Of a DNA stretch of 64,000 bases, positions 8,925-18,275 are shown in pieces. The stretch is taken from positions 2,229,001 to 2,293,000 of the forward strand of contig NZ_AP014690.1 in NCBI RefSeq assembly GCF_001547995.1, read 5' to 3'. A model generated the notes under the pieces. That model was not told the DNA's origin and made no database searches. It saw only the letters and a list, made by a program, of their open reading frames with translations. Source of the DNA: Asaia bogorensis NBRC 16594. GTDB lineage: Bacteria > Pseudomonadota > Alphaproteobacteria > Acetobacterales > Acetobacteraceae. Numbering within the stretch: the stretch's first letter is position 1; each line of letters starts with the position of its first letter. Position numbers and translations under genes: made by a program.

Positions 8925-11876
8925 TCAGGGCGCCACACTTGCTTCGATAATCGTCTCCAACGCGTGACTGAATCGCGCCGGGCTGCAATCACGTTCCACG
9001 GCCCGCAGAGCCCCGGAGCGGATCATTTTCCATTTTTCGCCATTCTCGTAGAGCTCTGCGAGGGCAAAGGCGAAGGCGATCGGATCCTCACTCGAGGCAC
9101 TGATCAGCTCGGCGCCGTCGGCCCAGCCCATCTGGCTGGCAAGCAGACGCGTAGCCATGACAGGCAGGCCATACGAGGCTGCTTCATGCACCTTGTACGG
9201 AAGGCCGCCAGCATATCGGGTTGGCGCCACGAAAACCCTGTGCGATGCGTAGAGGGCCCTCAGGTCATCCACGGGGCCAAGCCAGTTCACCCGCTTCGCA
9301 CAACGCAGTGCCGACACATCAAGCGCCGGATTGACGAAACCGGCGACCGTGAGCCGCACATCATCGGGGAGATGTTCGTCCATTTCGGGCAGCACATCAT
9401 TGATCAGCCAGAAAAGGCTGTCGAAATTGGGCGCATCCTCATCATGCAGAGCCCCGACGAACAGAATGTCACGCCGGTCCTCAAAACCGCGTGGATCCGG
9501 GCGCGTCGGCAAGGCATGGCCTAAAATCGACACGTTCTCATATCCAGCGTCCCGCACCAGGGCCGCATCATGCTCCGAAACGACCACAATGCGTTGGCAG
9601 TAATGCGCTGCCTCAAGCTCGCGCGACACCATCTCGCCCAGAGGCAGAAGCTTTTCCTTTGGCGGATGGAAGCGCGCTTTGGCAATCGTTCTCGCTGCCG
9701 CAATCACCTCGGTATCGAGCACGACGCTGTCAACGGGCAGATGGCGGCTCTGTTCGGTAAGCACGGGAAGAAGACGTGTCAGGTTATGGGTGCGCCCAAT
9801 CCAGACAACATCATAATAGCCTGCTCGTTCCTCGATGAATGCATTGAGATCGCCAAGATCACTATGCGCCATGAGTTCCACATCATCCGGGAAATTGGTC
9901 GCCAGATCGAGATGACTCGCAGGTCTCGGCAACACCGGGAATACCGTGACCTGCAAGCCAAGACGGCTCATGGCCCAGACCAGATCATTGGAGCGGACAT
10001 ATCCCGAGCCCAGCGAACGCAGGGGGATACGATCCTCAATGAACAGGACGCGACACCGGGCACCACGATGGGAACGGGCCAGAACGGCATTACGCACATG
10101 GGCAGGAAGCTGCTGCCTCAGATATTCCTGATGCTGCTTGCCGAAGATGCGATGATTGATCTGGATCTGCGCATGCGAGCCCGCATTGCCAGCGCTGCCG
10201 AATTCGAGATGCTCGACCACGACACCGGGATCGTAGACGATGCGCTTGCCAGAGCGCACGATGCGCAGGCAGAAGTCGGTGTCCTCGAAATAGGCGGGAC
10301 GATAGATCGTGTCATAGCCGTTGAGGGCACGGGCGATTGCGCTGCGGACCATAAGAAAGGCCGCCGAGCAGTAATCGACGTCGCGAACGAAATTCGCCTC
10401 AGGGATCGTGGGATTGTCCTGGCGGCGGTAGCCATAGGTCGCACCGTCGCGCCAGATGATCGACCCGGCCTCCTGGAGCCACATATTGCTGCGGATCAAC
10501 TTGGCACCGACAGCCGCAATGTCCTCTGACGCATGCAGCCGCGAAAGCGCATTGCTGATCGCGTGGGGATACAGGCGCAGATCGTTGTTGAGATAGAGCA
10601 GAACCGGCGCACGCACCTCAGCCAGTGCTGCGTTGCACCCGTCGAGATACCCGATGTTGTAGCGATAGCGCATGATTTTGGCACCACGCACGACGTGCTC
10701 GATCCGGGTCGTCTCGTCGCTCGATGCCGAATCAACCAGAATAAGCTGGATTGCGCCGGGATAATTCGCCCGCAGCGATGCCAGCGCCTGCATGGTCAGC
10801 GCATATTTATCGTGCAGCACCATGATGACAGAGAGCTCGGGCTCGCCCTCAAAATGGAAATCCGGGGCGTGACGGGTGATGATACGCTGCTGCAATGCGG
10901 CTTCGGCTTCGAAGAGCCTGCGTGTCTGCTCCTCGGTCGGCGGCGCAACGTCACTCTGCTCACCATATCTCAGGCGCTGGGCCACCCAGCATGAGTAGAC
11001 GCTGTCATAAAGCCCGGCATCGAGTAATGCCCGTATCTCAGGCTTTTCGCCAAAGACACGCAGGTTGATACCCTCGGCCGGGCGGCGGCCTTCCCTCGCC
11101 CCGAACCTGACAAAATGCTCATAGCCATTACGAAACGAGCCGTTATCGATGCTCGGCGCCACATCGGCATGGACCCGCAGATAATACAGGTCGTCGAAGA
11201 AAGCCTGGGGGTTGAACTGTCGCGGCGTCTGATTGGTCAGATAGTGATGCAGGGCCGATACATAACGTCCGGCGCTGATCTCCCGATCAACCTCAGGATA
11301 ACGCTCACGATACCAGACCGGGTCGAAATACCAGGACACGCGATGATGGTCTGCAATAGCGGGTGTGTCGAAAGCGAGAGCCGCGAACAGGCCACGCGTT
11401 GCGCCCGTCTCAACCGGGGCCTCGACAGCAAGCCGCGCTACAGCCTCCGGATCGACAAACCAGTGGCCGGCAAGCCCGTCCACGTCGCCGATCTCAAGGA
11501 AATGATCATATCCGTTGATATAGAAACCACTCGACAGGGATGCGTCGAGCAGGCTGCCATTGCGTGCCCGGTAATAGGTCTCGGAAAACAGCCAATGCGG
11601 CGCATGGGTTGCAAAACCCTCCGCGCAATAATGGTCAAAGCCAGAGGCCAGCTCACCGCGACAGATTTCGGCATAGATCTCGGGATAGGCCTGACGATAC
11701 CAGCCCTCATCGAAATAGCGATTGGGAGAAAACCCGAAGGATTTCCCGATCGTTTCGTAATGCTCGGTCGCGTCACGCAAGCCGTTGGTGGCGATTTCCT
11801 CAGCCGCCTCGGGATGAAGACCGAGATACCAGTCTTCATCAACCTGACGCCATTTGGGGATGCGCTCATGCTGCAT
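8925..11876 (-). CDS. Bifunctional glycosyltransferase (GT2 + GT4) with N-terminal repeats
   Basis: A 983-residue protein built of three parts. Residues 12-268 carry about five copies of a 40-45 residue unit with consensus FDxxWYRxxYPEVxxxI and then GxxHYxxxG. Residues about 346-560 are a GT-A family 2 domain (LSVIMVLHDKYALTMQAL, then LYLNNDLRLY with the metal-site Asp, later RPAYFEDTDFCLR). Residues about 625-983 are a GT-B family 4 domain (RVLFIEDRIPLRSLGSGY, ending in KVHEAASYGLPVMATRL). No membrane segments are evident, so it probably works at the cytoplasmic face building a surface polysaccharide or glycosylated protein. It begins 20 nt after the preceding gene, with GGGGAAGA upstream. 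Confidence 0.9.
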   Translation of the reverse strand: MQHERIPKWRQVDEDWYLGLHPEAAEEIATNGLRDATEHYETIGKSFGFSPNRYFDEGWYRQAYPEIYAEICRGELASGFDHYCAEGFATHAPHWLFSETYYRARNGSLLDASLSSGFYINGYDHFLEIGDVDGLAGHWFVDPEAVARLAVEAPVETGATRGLFAALAFDTPAIADHHRVSWYFDPVWYRERYPEVDREISAGRYVSALHHYLTNQTPRQFNPQAFFDDLYYLRVHADVAPSIDNGSFRNGYEHFVRFGAREGRRPAEGINLRVFGEKPEIRALLDAGLYDSVYSCWVAQRLRYGEQSDVAPPTEEQTRRLFEAEAALQQRIITRHAPDFHFEGEPELSVIMVLHDKYALTMQALASLRANYPGAIQLILVDSASSDETTRIEHVVRGAKIMRYRYNIGYLDGCNAALAEVRAPVLLYLNNDLRLYPHAISNALSRLHASEDIAAVGAKLIRSNMWLQEAGSIIWRDGATYGYRRQDNPTIPEANFVRDVDYCSAAFLMVRSAIARALNGYDTIYRPAYFEDTDFCLRIVRSGKRIVYDPGVVVEHLEFGSAGNAGSHAQIQINHRIFGKQHQEYLRQQLPAHVRNAVLARSHRGARCRVLFIEDRIPLRSLGSGYVRSNDLVWAMSRLGLQVTVFPVLPRPASHLDLATNFPDDVELMAHSDLGDLNAFIEERAGYYDVVWIGRTHNLTRLLPVLTEQSRHLPVDSVVLDTEVIAAARTIAKARFHPPKEKLLPLGEMVSRELEAAHYCQRIVVVSEHDAALVRDAGYENVSILGHALPTRPDPRGFEDRRDILFVGALHDEDAPNFDSLFWLINDVLPEMDEHLPDDVRLTVAGFVNPALDVSALRCAKRVNWLGPVDDLRALYASHRVFVAPTRYAGGLPYKVHEAASYGLPVMATRLLASQMGWADGAELISASSEDPIAFAFALAELYENGEKWKMIRSGALRAVERDCSPARFSHALETIIEASVAP

Positions 11877-11896
11877 GAGAAGATCTTCCCCGCGTG

Positions 11897-14800
11897 TCAG
11901 AGAGCAGGCTCGGACGCGTGGCGTGCCTCGATGCTGTCATTGACCTGGGCTACAACAGCCTCGGTGACATCCCTGTGCTCGACGGAGGTGACAATACCAT
12001 CGGCCACATTGACCACCACATCCAGCGGCTTCACCCCCACCATTTCACCGATCGTATTCACCAGACACAGACGATAGCTGCCAGCCAGTTCCGCAGCATA
12101 GCCCGAGGCGACCGAGAGCCAGCCCTCGAAGCCGACGCAGAGCGGTGCATCGGCAAAGATCGTCTTCACGTCGTGACGCAGGAAGCGGTTGAGCGCGAAG
12201 AAGAACACGTCATTCTCTGCTTCACCAACAAGAGCGACCGACATGGTCCCGGCGCGCTCCACCTGGCGCAAGAAGCCCCAGCCACGGATGAACAGATTGC
12301 CATCTTCGGTCAGCAGAGGCGCCGGGTCACCAATGAGGCCGCTCAGTGAATCGATATAGTGCTGGAAATCGTTCGGCGCACGATGCGTGGTCATCTCACG
12401 ATTGAGGCGGCTCAGCTTGATGCCGCGCAGATGCCCATCCGCATGAGAAACGCGTGTGAAATCAGCCATGATCTGGTCGTTGGACGGGCGCTCGACCTGG
12501 ATCTCGTTGATCTTGCCATCCTTGACCGCAATCTCGACCGAGGTGACCATGAAAGCGCCGGACCCGTTGACGATATTGACCAGCGCCACACGGAAGCGTC
12601 CTTCACACCATTTGCCGCGCAGGGCAGCCTGACCGGCGAAACCCGAGCGACGCGGTGCGTTGGGGTAGATCGACACAACATCCCCACGCGCCTCGCGAGA
12701 GCAGGGCAGGAAGATCATCGGGGTGTCATCATCACCAATCAGGACGGCATACATCGACCCTGCGGAGCTGACGCCCGGCAGAACATGCCAGCCGCGAATA
12801 TGGAATTCATACGAACCGGCAAAATCCTCCGGCTCGTTATCGGCCAGAACGAAATGGCAGACATCGTCGATGTAATATTCAGCGCCCTGGATCGAGTACC
12901 AGTCCGTAACGGTCTCGGGCAGTTCCACTGACAGATCGCGAATGGTTGGCGGATCGAAGATGTGACGCGGCGGGGCCTGATGACGCCACGACGCATGGGG
13001 CAGCAGATGAACCTGCCCGGCATCGATCTGCATCTCAGCCGTGCCAAGCTCGCGAACCGGGGCCGCTTCACGATAGACGTCACGCATGTCGTCAGCATAG
13101 GTTTCGGCCTGGGTCCAGAGCGCGGGCGAGATATTGCCCATGATCTTGCGGCGGATACCCTCGCAGGAGCGGAGCAGTTCGAGGCGCTCGAGCACCATGT
13201 TGGCGCGACCGATCGGCACCTTGAATCCGTTGACGCCATCCTTCACGCGGTCGCCCAGAGCACCGACATCGGTGACGATAGGAATGAGACCGTTCTGCCA
13301 GGCCTCCGAGAGCGAGATGCAATAGGTTTCGGGCCAGATCGACAGGTTGAGCGCAACATCGGCCACCTGCAATGCGGCAATATCGCCCGCCGTATAGCGA
13401 CCATACACCTTCACATTCGGCCGCGGCTTGCCGTTGATTACCGCGTCATATTCCGGATGGATATAACCGAAGATATGGAACTCGAAATGATCGGGATGGG
13501 CAATCTCGATCAGATTGAGAATGGTATCCGCGCCCTTGGTGCGCAGGAAGTTGCCGACAATCGCAACCCTGAGCGGGCGCTCACCCAGCGGTTCATACGC
13601 CTTGGGCACGATGGGGATCGTGTTCTCGGGGGAAGGGATACCGAGGATCAGGCTGCTCTTCTGGTTCAGGATCGGATAGATCTCATGCGTCAGGTTACGC
13701 GAGTGTTCGGTTCCGAACAGGATGAGATCGACCGAGTGAAGCATCTTGGCGATAAAGGCCCGACGGGTCTGCTCACCGCCATATTCAATGTTCTCGGCCA
13801 CCTTCAGAATGATGTCGCTGGCTACAACCGACTTCACCTCATCCTCGACGTAGCGAAGATCCTGGTTCAGCAGGTTATAACGCGACGAGATCAGCCAGAA
13901 ATCATGAGCCGAGAATACCACGCCCGCGCCGCAGGCCTTGGCGATGATCGGCAGCGACAGGGCGTGATGGCCCAAATGCTGGAAATGCACGATATCGAAA
14001 TTATACTGACTGATGGCATTGGAAAACGCCATTTCTTCCGGACCGTCGCACATGGCGTCCATCCAGCCTACTTCCGGCACGTCGTAACGCTCGACTTCCT
14101 GCCCGTTTGCGGTGGTCAGGCGGCAATGCGTGCCGCGACGGAGCCAGTAGAAGAACTCGATTTCACGACCCAGCATCGAGCACAGGGTCTGCTGATAGAC
14201 CTCGACGCCGCCCCAGGCTGCTTCATGGATAGTGGAGTGCGTGCACATCAGAACGCGCAGACGGCGACGGCGCGGGGCAATCTCGCTGCCCGGCTTTGTC
14301 CGCCCGAAATTCGCCTTCGTGACCTCAGCCATGAAGCGGAGGCGATGTTCGTAGAGATGCCCCTCCTGCACGGAGGTCTGGGCTGCCACCGCAGCCTTGC
14401 GGCGCAGTTCGCGATCATTCAGCAACGCTGCGACCGCGCTCACCACGCCATCGACATCGCGTGCAAGGAACGTACCCTCGACCTCAGCAAAGTACTTGGT
14501 GTCCATGCTCTCGGGCGCTTCGACAACCTGCGCAGCACCGGCAAGACCAAGCTCATAAAAACGCGGTCCCGGAGCCGTTGCCTGGCTTACGTCACCGTGG
14601 CTGGCATAGTCACGGAACATGGTCAGCGTCACGGCGCTGGCATTGGCGAAGTCGATGAAAGCCTCGTGGCTCACCGGGCGCTGAATGGCCAGTTCCGCCA
14701 GATCGGCAGGGAGCGGCGGCAGATACTCATTGCCGGGGCAGATCAGCTTGAGGCGGGCCTGCGGAAAGGCTGCGATGATCCGGCGCAGCGTCTCGACGCG

Positions 14801-15253
14801 GTTGGGCCACATCGTACCTGCAAAGAAGATATCGTAATCGAGCGCCTCGGCATCCTTGACGTCGCGATGATGGATCGTGCGGCTGGCACCGAGCGGCAGA
14901 TAGAACCCCTTGCCACGATAATGCTCGGCACAGGACGGATCGTTGGTGAAGACGTAATCGAAAAGATGGGAGTTCTCGACATTGAAATCCCGCATGAAGG
15001 GGTCTTCAAATGTCCAGAGGATCATCGTTTTGAAAGCAGGACGGATGCGCCGCATGAGCTGCGTATTGATACGCTGGCCGTCAATACAGATGAGCGTGTC
15101 ATGCTCGCCTGACGCAGCCGCAGCGGCCAGGGTCATGTTATCAGCAAGCAAGATCTGGTCATGGCCGAACAATGCCCGTGCAGCACGCTCGACCGCGAGG
15201 GTCAGGTACGAATTCGGGTTATGGGTGTAGTTCGTATTGTAGATAACAGCCAT
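11897..15253 (-). CDS. Two-domain glycosyltransferase (CgeB-like + GT4) with duplicated C-terminal domain
   Basis: A product of 1118 residues from the ATG at 15253 (MAVIYNTNYTHNP), chosen because GGTGGGGA precedes it. Residues 1-320 are CgeB-like (TFEDPFMRDFNVENS, ATAPGPRFYELGLAGAAQ). Residues about 332-735 are a GT4 transferase (RVLMCTHSTIHEAAWGGVEVY, then SLSEAWQNGLIPIVTDVGAL). The remaining 380 residues contain two related beta-rich units (GWHVLPGVSSAGSMYAVLIG and GWGFLRQVERAGTMSVALVG), each continuing to R.DV..I...AP..GF.G and ending LVN. It is the first gene of the - strand glycan operon, just downstream of the rpsA terminator. The carbohydrate product is unknown. Confidence 0.9.
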   Translation of the reverse strand: MAVIYNTNYTHNPNSYLTLAVERAARALFGHDQILLADNMTLAAAAASGEHDTLICIDGQRINTQLMRRIRPAFKTMILWTFEDPFMRDFNVENSHLFDYVFTNDPSCAEHYRGKGFYLPLGASRTIHHRDVKDAEALDYDIFFAGTMWPNRVETLRRIIAAFPQARLKLICPGNEYLPPLPADLAELAIQRPVSHEAFIDFANASAVTLTMFRDYASHGDVSQATAPGPRFYELGLAGAAQVVEAPESMDTKYFAEVEGTFLARDVDGVVSAVAALLNDRELRRKAAVAAQTSVQEGHLYEHRLRFMAEVTKANFGRTKPGSEIAPRRRRLRVLMCTHSTIHEAAWGGVEVYQQTLCSMLGREIEFFYWLRRGTHCRLTTANGQEVERYDVPEVGWMDAMCDGPEEMAFSNAISQYNFDIVHFQHLGHHALSLPIIAKACGAGVVFSAHDFWLISSRYNLLNQDLRYVEDEVKSVVASDIILKVAENIEYGGEQTRRAFIAKMLHSVDLILFGTEHSRNLTHEIYPILNQKSSLILGIPSPENTIPIVPKAYEPLGERPLRVAIVGNFLRTKGADTILNLIEIAHPDHFEFHIFGYIHPEYDAVINGKPRPNVKVYGRYTAGDIAALQVADVALNLSIWPETYCISLSEAWQNGLIPIVTDVGALGDRVKDGVNGFKVPIGRANMVLERLELLRSCEGIRRKIMGNISPALWTQAETYADDMRDVYREAAPVRELGTAEMQIDAGQVHLLPHASWRHQAPPRHIFDPPTIRDLSVELPETVTDWYSIQGAEYYIDDVCHFVLADNEPEDFAGSYEFHIRGWHVLPGVSSAGSMYAVLIGDDDTPMIFLPCSREARGDVVSIYPNAPRRSGFAGQAALRGKWCEGRFRVALVNIVNGSGAFMVTSVEIAVKDGKINEIQVERPSNDQIMADFTRVSHADGHLRGIKLSRLNREMTTHRAPNDFQHYIDSLSGLIGDPAPLLTEDGNLFIRGWGFLRQVERAGTMSVALVGEAENDVFFFALNRFLRHDVKTIFADAPLCVGFEGWLSVASGYAAELAGSYRLCLVNTIGEMVGVKPLDVVVNVADGIVTSVEHRDVTEAVVAQVNDSIEARHASEPAL

Positions 15254-15390
15254 GAAATCCCCACCTGCACATCTCGTCAATAAACGGGGCAATCCCCGTC
15301 CATCCATTGATCTGCCTTTAACCTAATCGCCGGTCGGGAAAAAGTGTTCGCGGGTGAATTTATAATTAAGTTGAGTGTCAGTTTAACAAG

Positions 15391-15420
15391 AAAAAATAAA
15401 AGGGCTGCCGAAGCAGCCCT
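15391..15420 (-). terminator. Intrinsic terminator of rpsA
   Basis: On the - strand, AGGGCTGC, a TTCG tetraloop and GCAGCCCT are followed by TTTATTTTTT. This is a textbook terminator placed 30 nt after the rpsA stop codon, and it separates rpsA from the glycosyltransferase operon. Confidence 0.93.
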
Positions 15421-15450
15421 TTCATAGTGTTTCTGCGTTTTGACGACAGA

Positions 15451-17145
15451 TTACACTTCGGTATTACGACGACGAATAGCAGCGCCGAGGATGTCACCGA
15501 GCGATGCACCGCTATCGGACGAACCGTATTCGTTGATCGCAGCCTTGTCTTCCTCGACCTCACGGCCGCGGATGGTCAGGGCCAGCTTGCGCGAAGCGCG
15601 ATCGACGGACACAACCTTCGCATCGACCTTCTCGCCAACCGCGAAGCGCTCGGGGCGCTGCTCGGCCTTGTCACGAGCCAGTTCGGCGCGACGGATGAAG
15701 CCGGTCAGGACGTCGTCCACCTTCACTTCGATGCCGTTGGTCTGAACCGACGTCACGAGGCAGGTCACGATGTCGCCCTTGTGGACGCGCGACAGGGTAT
15801 CGGCTGCAGGGTCTTCCTGAAGCTGCTTGATACCGAGCGAGATGCGCTCCTTCTCAGGATCCACATCGAGCACCTTGGCCTGAACGACCTGACCCTTCTC
15901 GAACTTCGCCATGGCTGCTTCGCCGGCTTCGTCCCAGGAAAGATCGGACATGTGCACCATGCCGTCGATATCGGCAGAGAGACCCACGAACAGACCGAAT
16001 TCGGTGATGTTGCGGATTTCGCCTTCGATGGTCGAACCAACCTTGTGCTCTTCGGCGAACTGCTCCCACGGGTTGCGCTGAACCTGCTTCAGGCCGAGCG
16101 AGATACGACGCTTGGCGCTGTCCACGTCGAGAACCATGACGTCGACTTCCTGCGAGGTCGCGACAAGCTTGCCCGGATGGACGTTCTTCTTCGTCCAGGA
16201 CATCTCGGAAACGTGTACCAGACCTTCAACGCCGGGCTCGAGTTCAACGAATGCACCGTAGTCGGTGATGTTCGTGACGCGACCGGAGTAGCGGGCACCC
16301 GGCGGATACTTGATCGCCACGTTCTCCCACGGATCAGCCTCAAGCTGCTTCATACCCAGCGAGATACGCTGCGTGTCGGAGTTGAAGCGGATGACCTGAA
16401 CGCGAACCGGCATGCCGATCTGCAGGGCTTCGGACGGGTGGTTGATACGCTTCCAGGCGATGTCGGTGACATGCAGGAGGCCATCGACGCCGCCGAGGTC
16501 AACGAACGCACCGTAATCGGTGATGTTCTTGACGACGCCATCAAGGATCATGCCTTCCTTCAGGCCCTGGATCAGCTCGGAGCGCTGCTCTGCACGGGTC
16601 TCTTCAAGAACGGCACGACGCGAGACAACGATGTTGCCACGAGCGCGATCCATCTTGAGGATCTGGAAAGGCTGGGGCTGGCCCATGAGCGGAGCAACAT
16701 CGCGCACGGGGCGGATATCGACCTGGCTGCCCGGAAGGAACGCCATGGCGCCGCCGAGATCAACCGTGAAGCCGCCCTTGACGCGACCATAGATCGTGCC
16801 GTTGACGCGCTGGTTGTTCGCGAATGCACGCTCGAGCGAGGTCCATGCCTCTTCACGACGAGCCTTCTCGCGCGACAGCACGATGGAGCCGTCACGGTCT
16901 TCGTAGCGCTCGACATAAAGCTCGATCACGTCGCCCGGACGCACGTCAGGCGCGGTGCCCGGCGGTCCGAATTCCTTGAGCGAGACGCGACCTTCGCTCT
17001 TGAGGCCGACATCGACAATCGCATACTCGTCCGTCAGACGGATAACGCGACCGGTGACAACCGAGCCGTCAAAGCCCGTGTCCTGGCCGAGGGTCTCGTC
17101 GAGAAGAGCAGCAAAGTCTTCGACGGTGTTGGTGGCTGAAGCCAT
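15451..17145 (-). CDS. rpsA: 30S ribosomal protein S1
   Basis: RNA-binding ribosomal protein that brings mRNA to the 30S subunit. The product has 564 residues from the ATG at 17145 (MASATNTVEDFAALL), with AGGA upstream; the open frame extends further 5' but without S1-like sequence. Six S1 domains are visible as repeated segments such as GRVIRLTDEYAIVDVGLKSEG, GVVKNITDYGAFVDLGGVDG and GEIRNITEFGLFVGLSADID. It lies downstream of cmk in the order aroA-cmk-rpsA, common in proteobacteria. A roughly 500-nt gap after cmk suggests its own promoter and leader, and S1 is known to be autoregulated in E. coli. Confidence 0.97.
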   Translation of the reverse strand: MASATNTVEDFAALLDETLGQDTGFDGSVVTGRVIRLTDEYAIVDVGLKSEGRVSLKEFGPPGTAPDVRPGDVIELYVERYEDRDGSIVLSREKARREEAWTSLERAFANNQRVNGTIYGRVKGGFTVDLGGAMAFLPGSQVDIRPVRDVAPLMGQPQPFQILKMDRARGNIVVSRRAVLEETRAEQRSELIQGLKEGMILDGVVKNITDYGAFVDLGGVDGLLHVTDIAWKRINHPSEALQIGMPVRVQVIRFNSDTQRISLGMKQLEADPWENVAIKYPPGARYSGRVTNITDYGAFVELEPGVEGLVHVSEMSWTKKNVHPGKLVATSQEVDVMVLDVDSAKRRISLGLKQVQRNPWEQFAEEHKVGSTIEGEIRNITEFGLFVGLSADIDGMVHMSDLSWDEAGEAAMAKFEKGQVVQAKVLDVDPEKERISLGIKQLQEDPAADTLSRVHKGDIVTCLVTSVQTNGIEVKVDDVLTGFIRRAELARDKAEQRPERFAVGEKVDAKVVSVDRASRKLALTIRGREVEEDKAAINEYGSSDSGASLGDILGAAIRRRNTEV

Positions 17146-17642
17146 GTGTTTTCGTAATCCTGGGCCGATCGTGAAGACCGGGCCAATGTCTGCGCCCGAC
17201 ATCTTGGCCGGACGGCTTGCTCGATGATCCTGGGCCACCCATGAGCCTTCAGGGAAAGATCGCCCGCAAGGCGCGGGAGAACGGATAGCGCAGGTGGCGT
17301 TACGCTGCCCGTGGTCAGACACCCGCAGCGGGGTGCTTGTCAACAAAAACCTGTATTTTCGGGCCTAAATCGGCTGCCTGGCCTCGACTCCGGGGCAAGT
17401 CGCAAGTGCCGCCGATCATGCAGTTCAGTGATGCGGCGCGTATGAAGTCGAACACCTGTAGGCGCAGGGGGGGCTTCCGCGCTGCAGGACGCCCCGGCGA
17501 TGGTATGAGTGCGATGACGGTGTCGGAAAGCAACCCGTGTGCAGTAGGCGCCTGATGCGCCACCAGCCATCACTCATCTGCCGGGAGCTGGGTCGAAGGA
17601 TAAAGCCCCCTACCCGCCCCGGCCAGATTGCAGGCTTCCGAC
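17146..17642 (-). other. rpsA leader and upstream region
   Basis: About 500 bases between the cmk stop and the rpsA start without a convincing gene. A perfect TTGACA (read on the - strand at 17343-17338) is a candidate -35 box, although I do not see a strong -10 after it. Just downstream, CACCCCGC/GCGGGTG can form a hairpin. If this promoter is right, the rpsA leader would be about 170 nt long, enough for translational autoregulation. Confidence 0.4.
17338..17343 (-). promoter_or_regulatory. Candidate rpsA promoter -35 box
   Basis: TTGACA on the - strand, about 195 nt upstream of the rpsA ATG. A -10 element at 16-18 nt spacing is poor, which is common for alphaproteobacterial promoters but leaves the call weak. 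Confidence 0.3.
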
Positions 17643-18275
17643 TCAGGCCGGAAAACGAGACCTGACGATCGACAGGGCGTGGGCCAGAACAGCCCCGGCA
17701 TCCATGTCATCTGTTTCAATCAGAACGGCATCATCAGCCTGACGGAGCGGCGAAACCGGGCGCTCCGCATCCTTCTGGTCGCGTGCGCTGATTTCTGCCG
17801 TCAGGGCAGACAGCGCGCTTTCATCACGGGCACCTGTCCCATGAAGCTGCTGGTAGCGACGCAGGGCGCGGACCCCGGCGCTGGCAGTGACAAAAAACTT
17901 GAGGTCGGCATCGGGGAAAACCACCGTGCCAATATCGCGCCCATCAATCACCGCACCGCTGGCTGTCGCAAACTCGCGCTGACGCCGAAGCAGGGCGGAG
18001 CGTACAGGGGGCTGCGTGGCTACCGAGCTCGCGCCGCGATCGATTTCCGGCACACGCAGGTCATCACGCAGCAGATCCTCGGGCTGGAGCGCCTGCGCCG
18101 TCTGCTCGCCGCTATCAGCAGCCGGGTCCAGACCCTTGAGGATCATCTGACGGGCGACAGCGCGATAGAGCAGCCCCGTATCCAGATGAGGCAGCCCCAG
18201 CGCCGCAGCGAGCGATTTGGCCAACGTCCCCTTGCCCGCCGCAGCCGGGCCATCAACAGCAATGATAAGGCGCAT
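17643..18275 (-). CDS. cmk: Cytidylate kinase
   Basis: Phosphorylates CMP and dCMP with ATP. The 210-residue product begins [20 protein letters not shown], with the P-loop GPAAAGKGT, followed by LDTGLLYRAVA. The substrate-binding segment RDIGTVVFPDADLKFFVTAS lies at about residues 115-134. Its ATG overlaps the aroA stop by one base (TGATG), so translation is probably coupled. This order, aroA then cmk then rpsA, is a classic proteobacterial cluster. Confidence 0.96.
   Translation of the reverse strand: MRLIIAVDGPAAAGKGTLAKSLAAALGLPHLDTGLLYRAVARQMILKGLDPAADSGEQTAQALQPEDLLRDDLRVPEIDRGASSVATQPPVRSALLRRQREFATASGAVIDGRDIGTVVFPDADLKFFVTASAGVRALRRYQQLHGTGARDESALSALTAEISARDQKDAERPVSPLRQADDAVLIETDDMDAGAVLAHALSIVRSRFPA

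Noticed and set aside
12962-15112. 716-codon open frame on the + strand
   Set aside because: It is antisense to the large glycosyltransferase; its product has no recognisable domain, while the - strand shows clear transferase motifs. Long antisense frames are expected in GC-rich DNA.
15427-17139. 570-codon + strand frame opposite rpsA
   Set aside because: Antisense to S1; the codon pattern is a mirror image of the S1 repeats.
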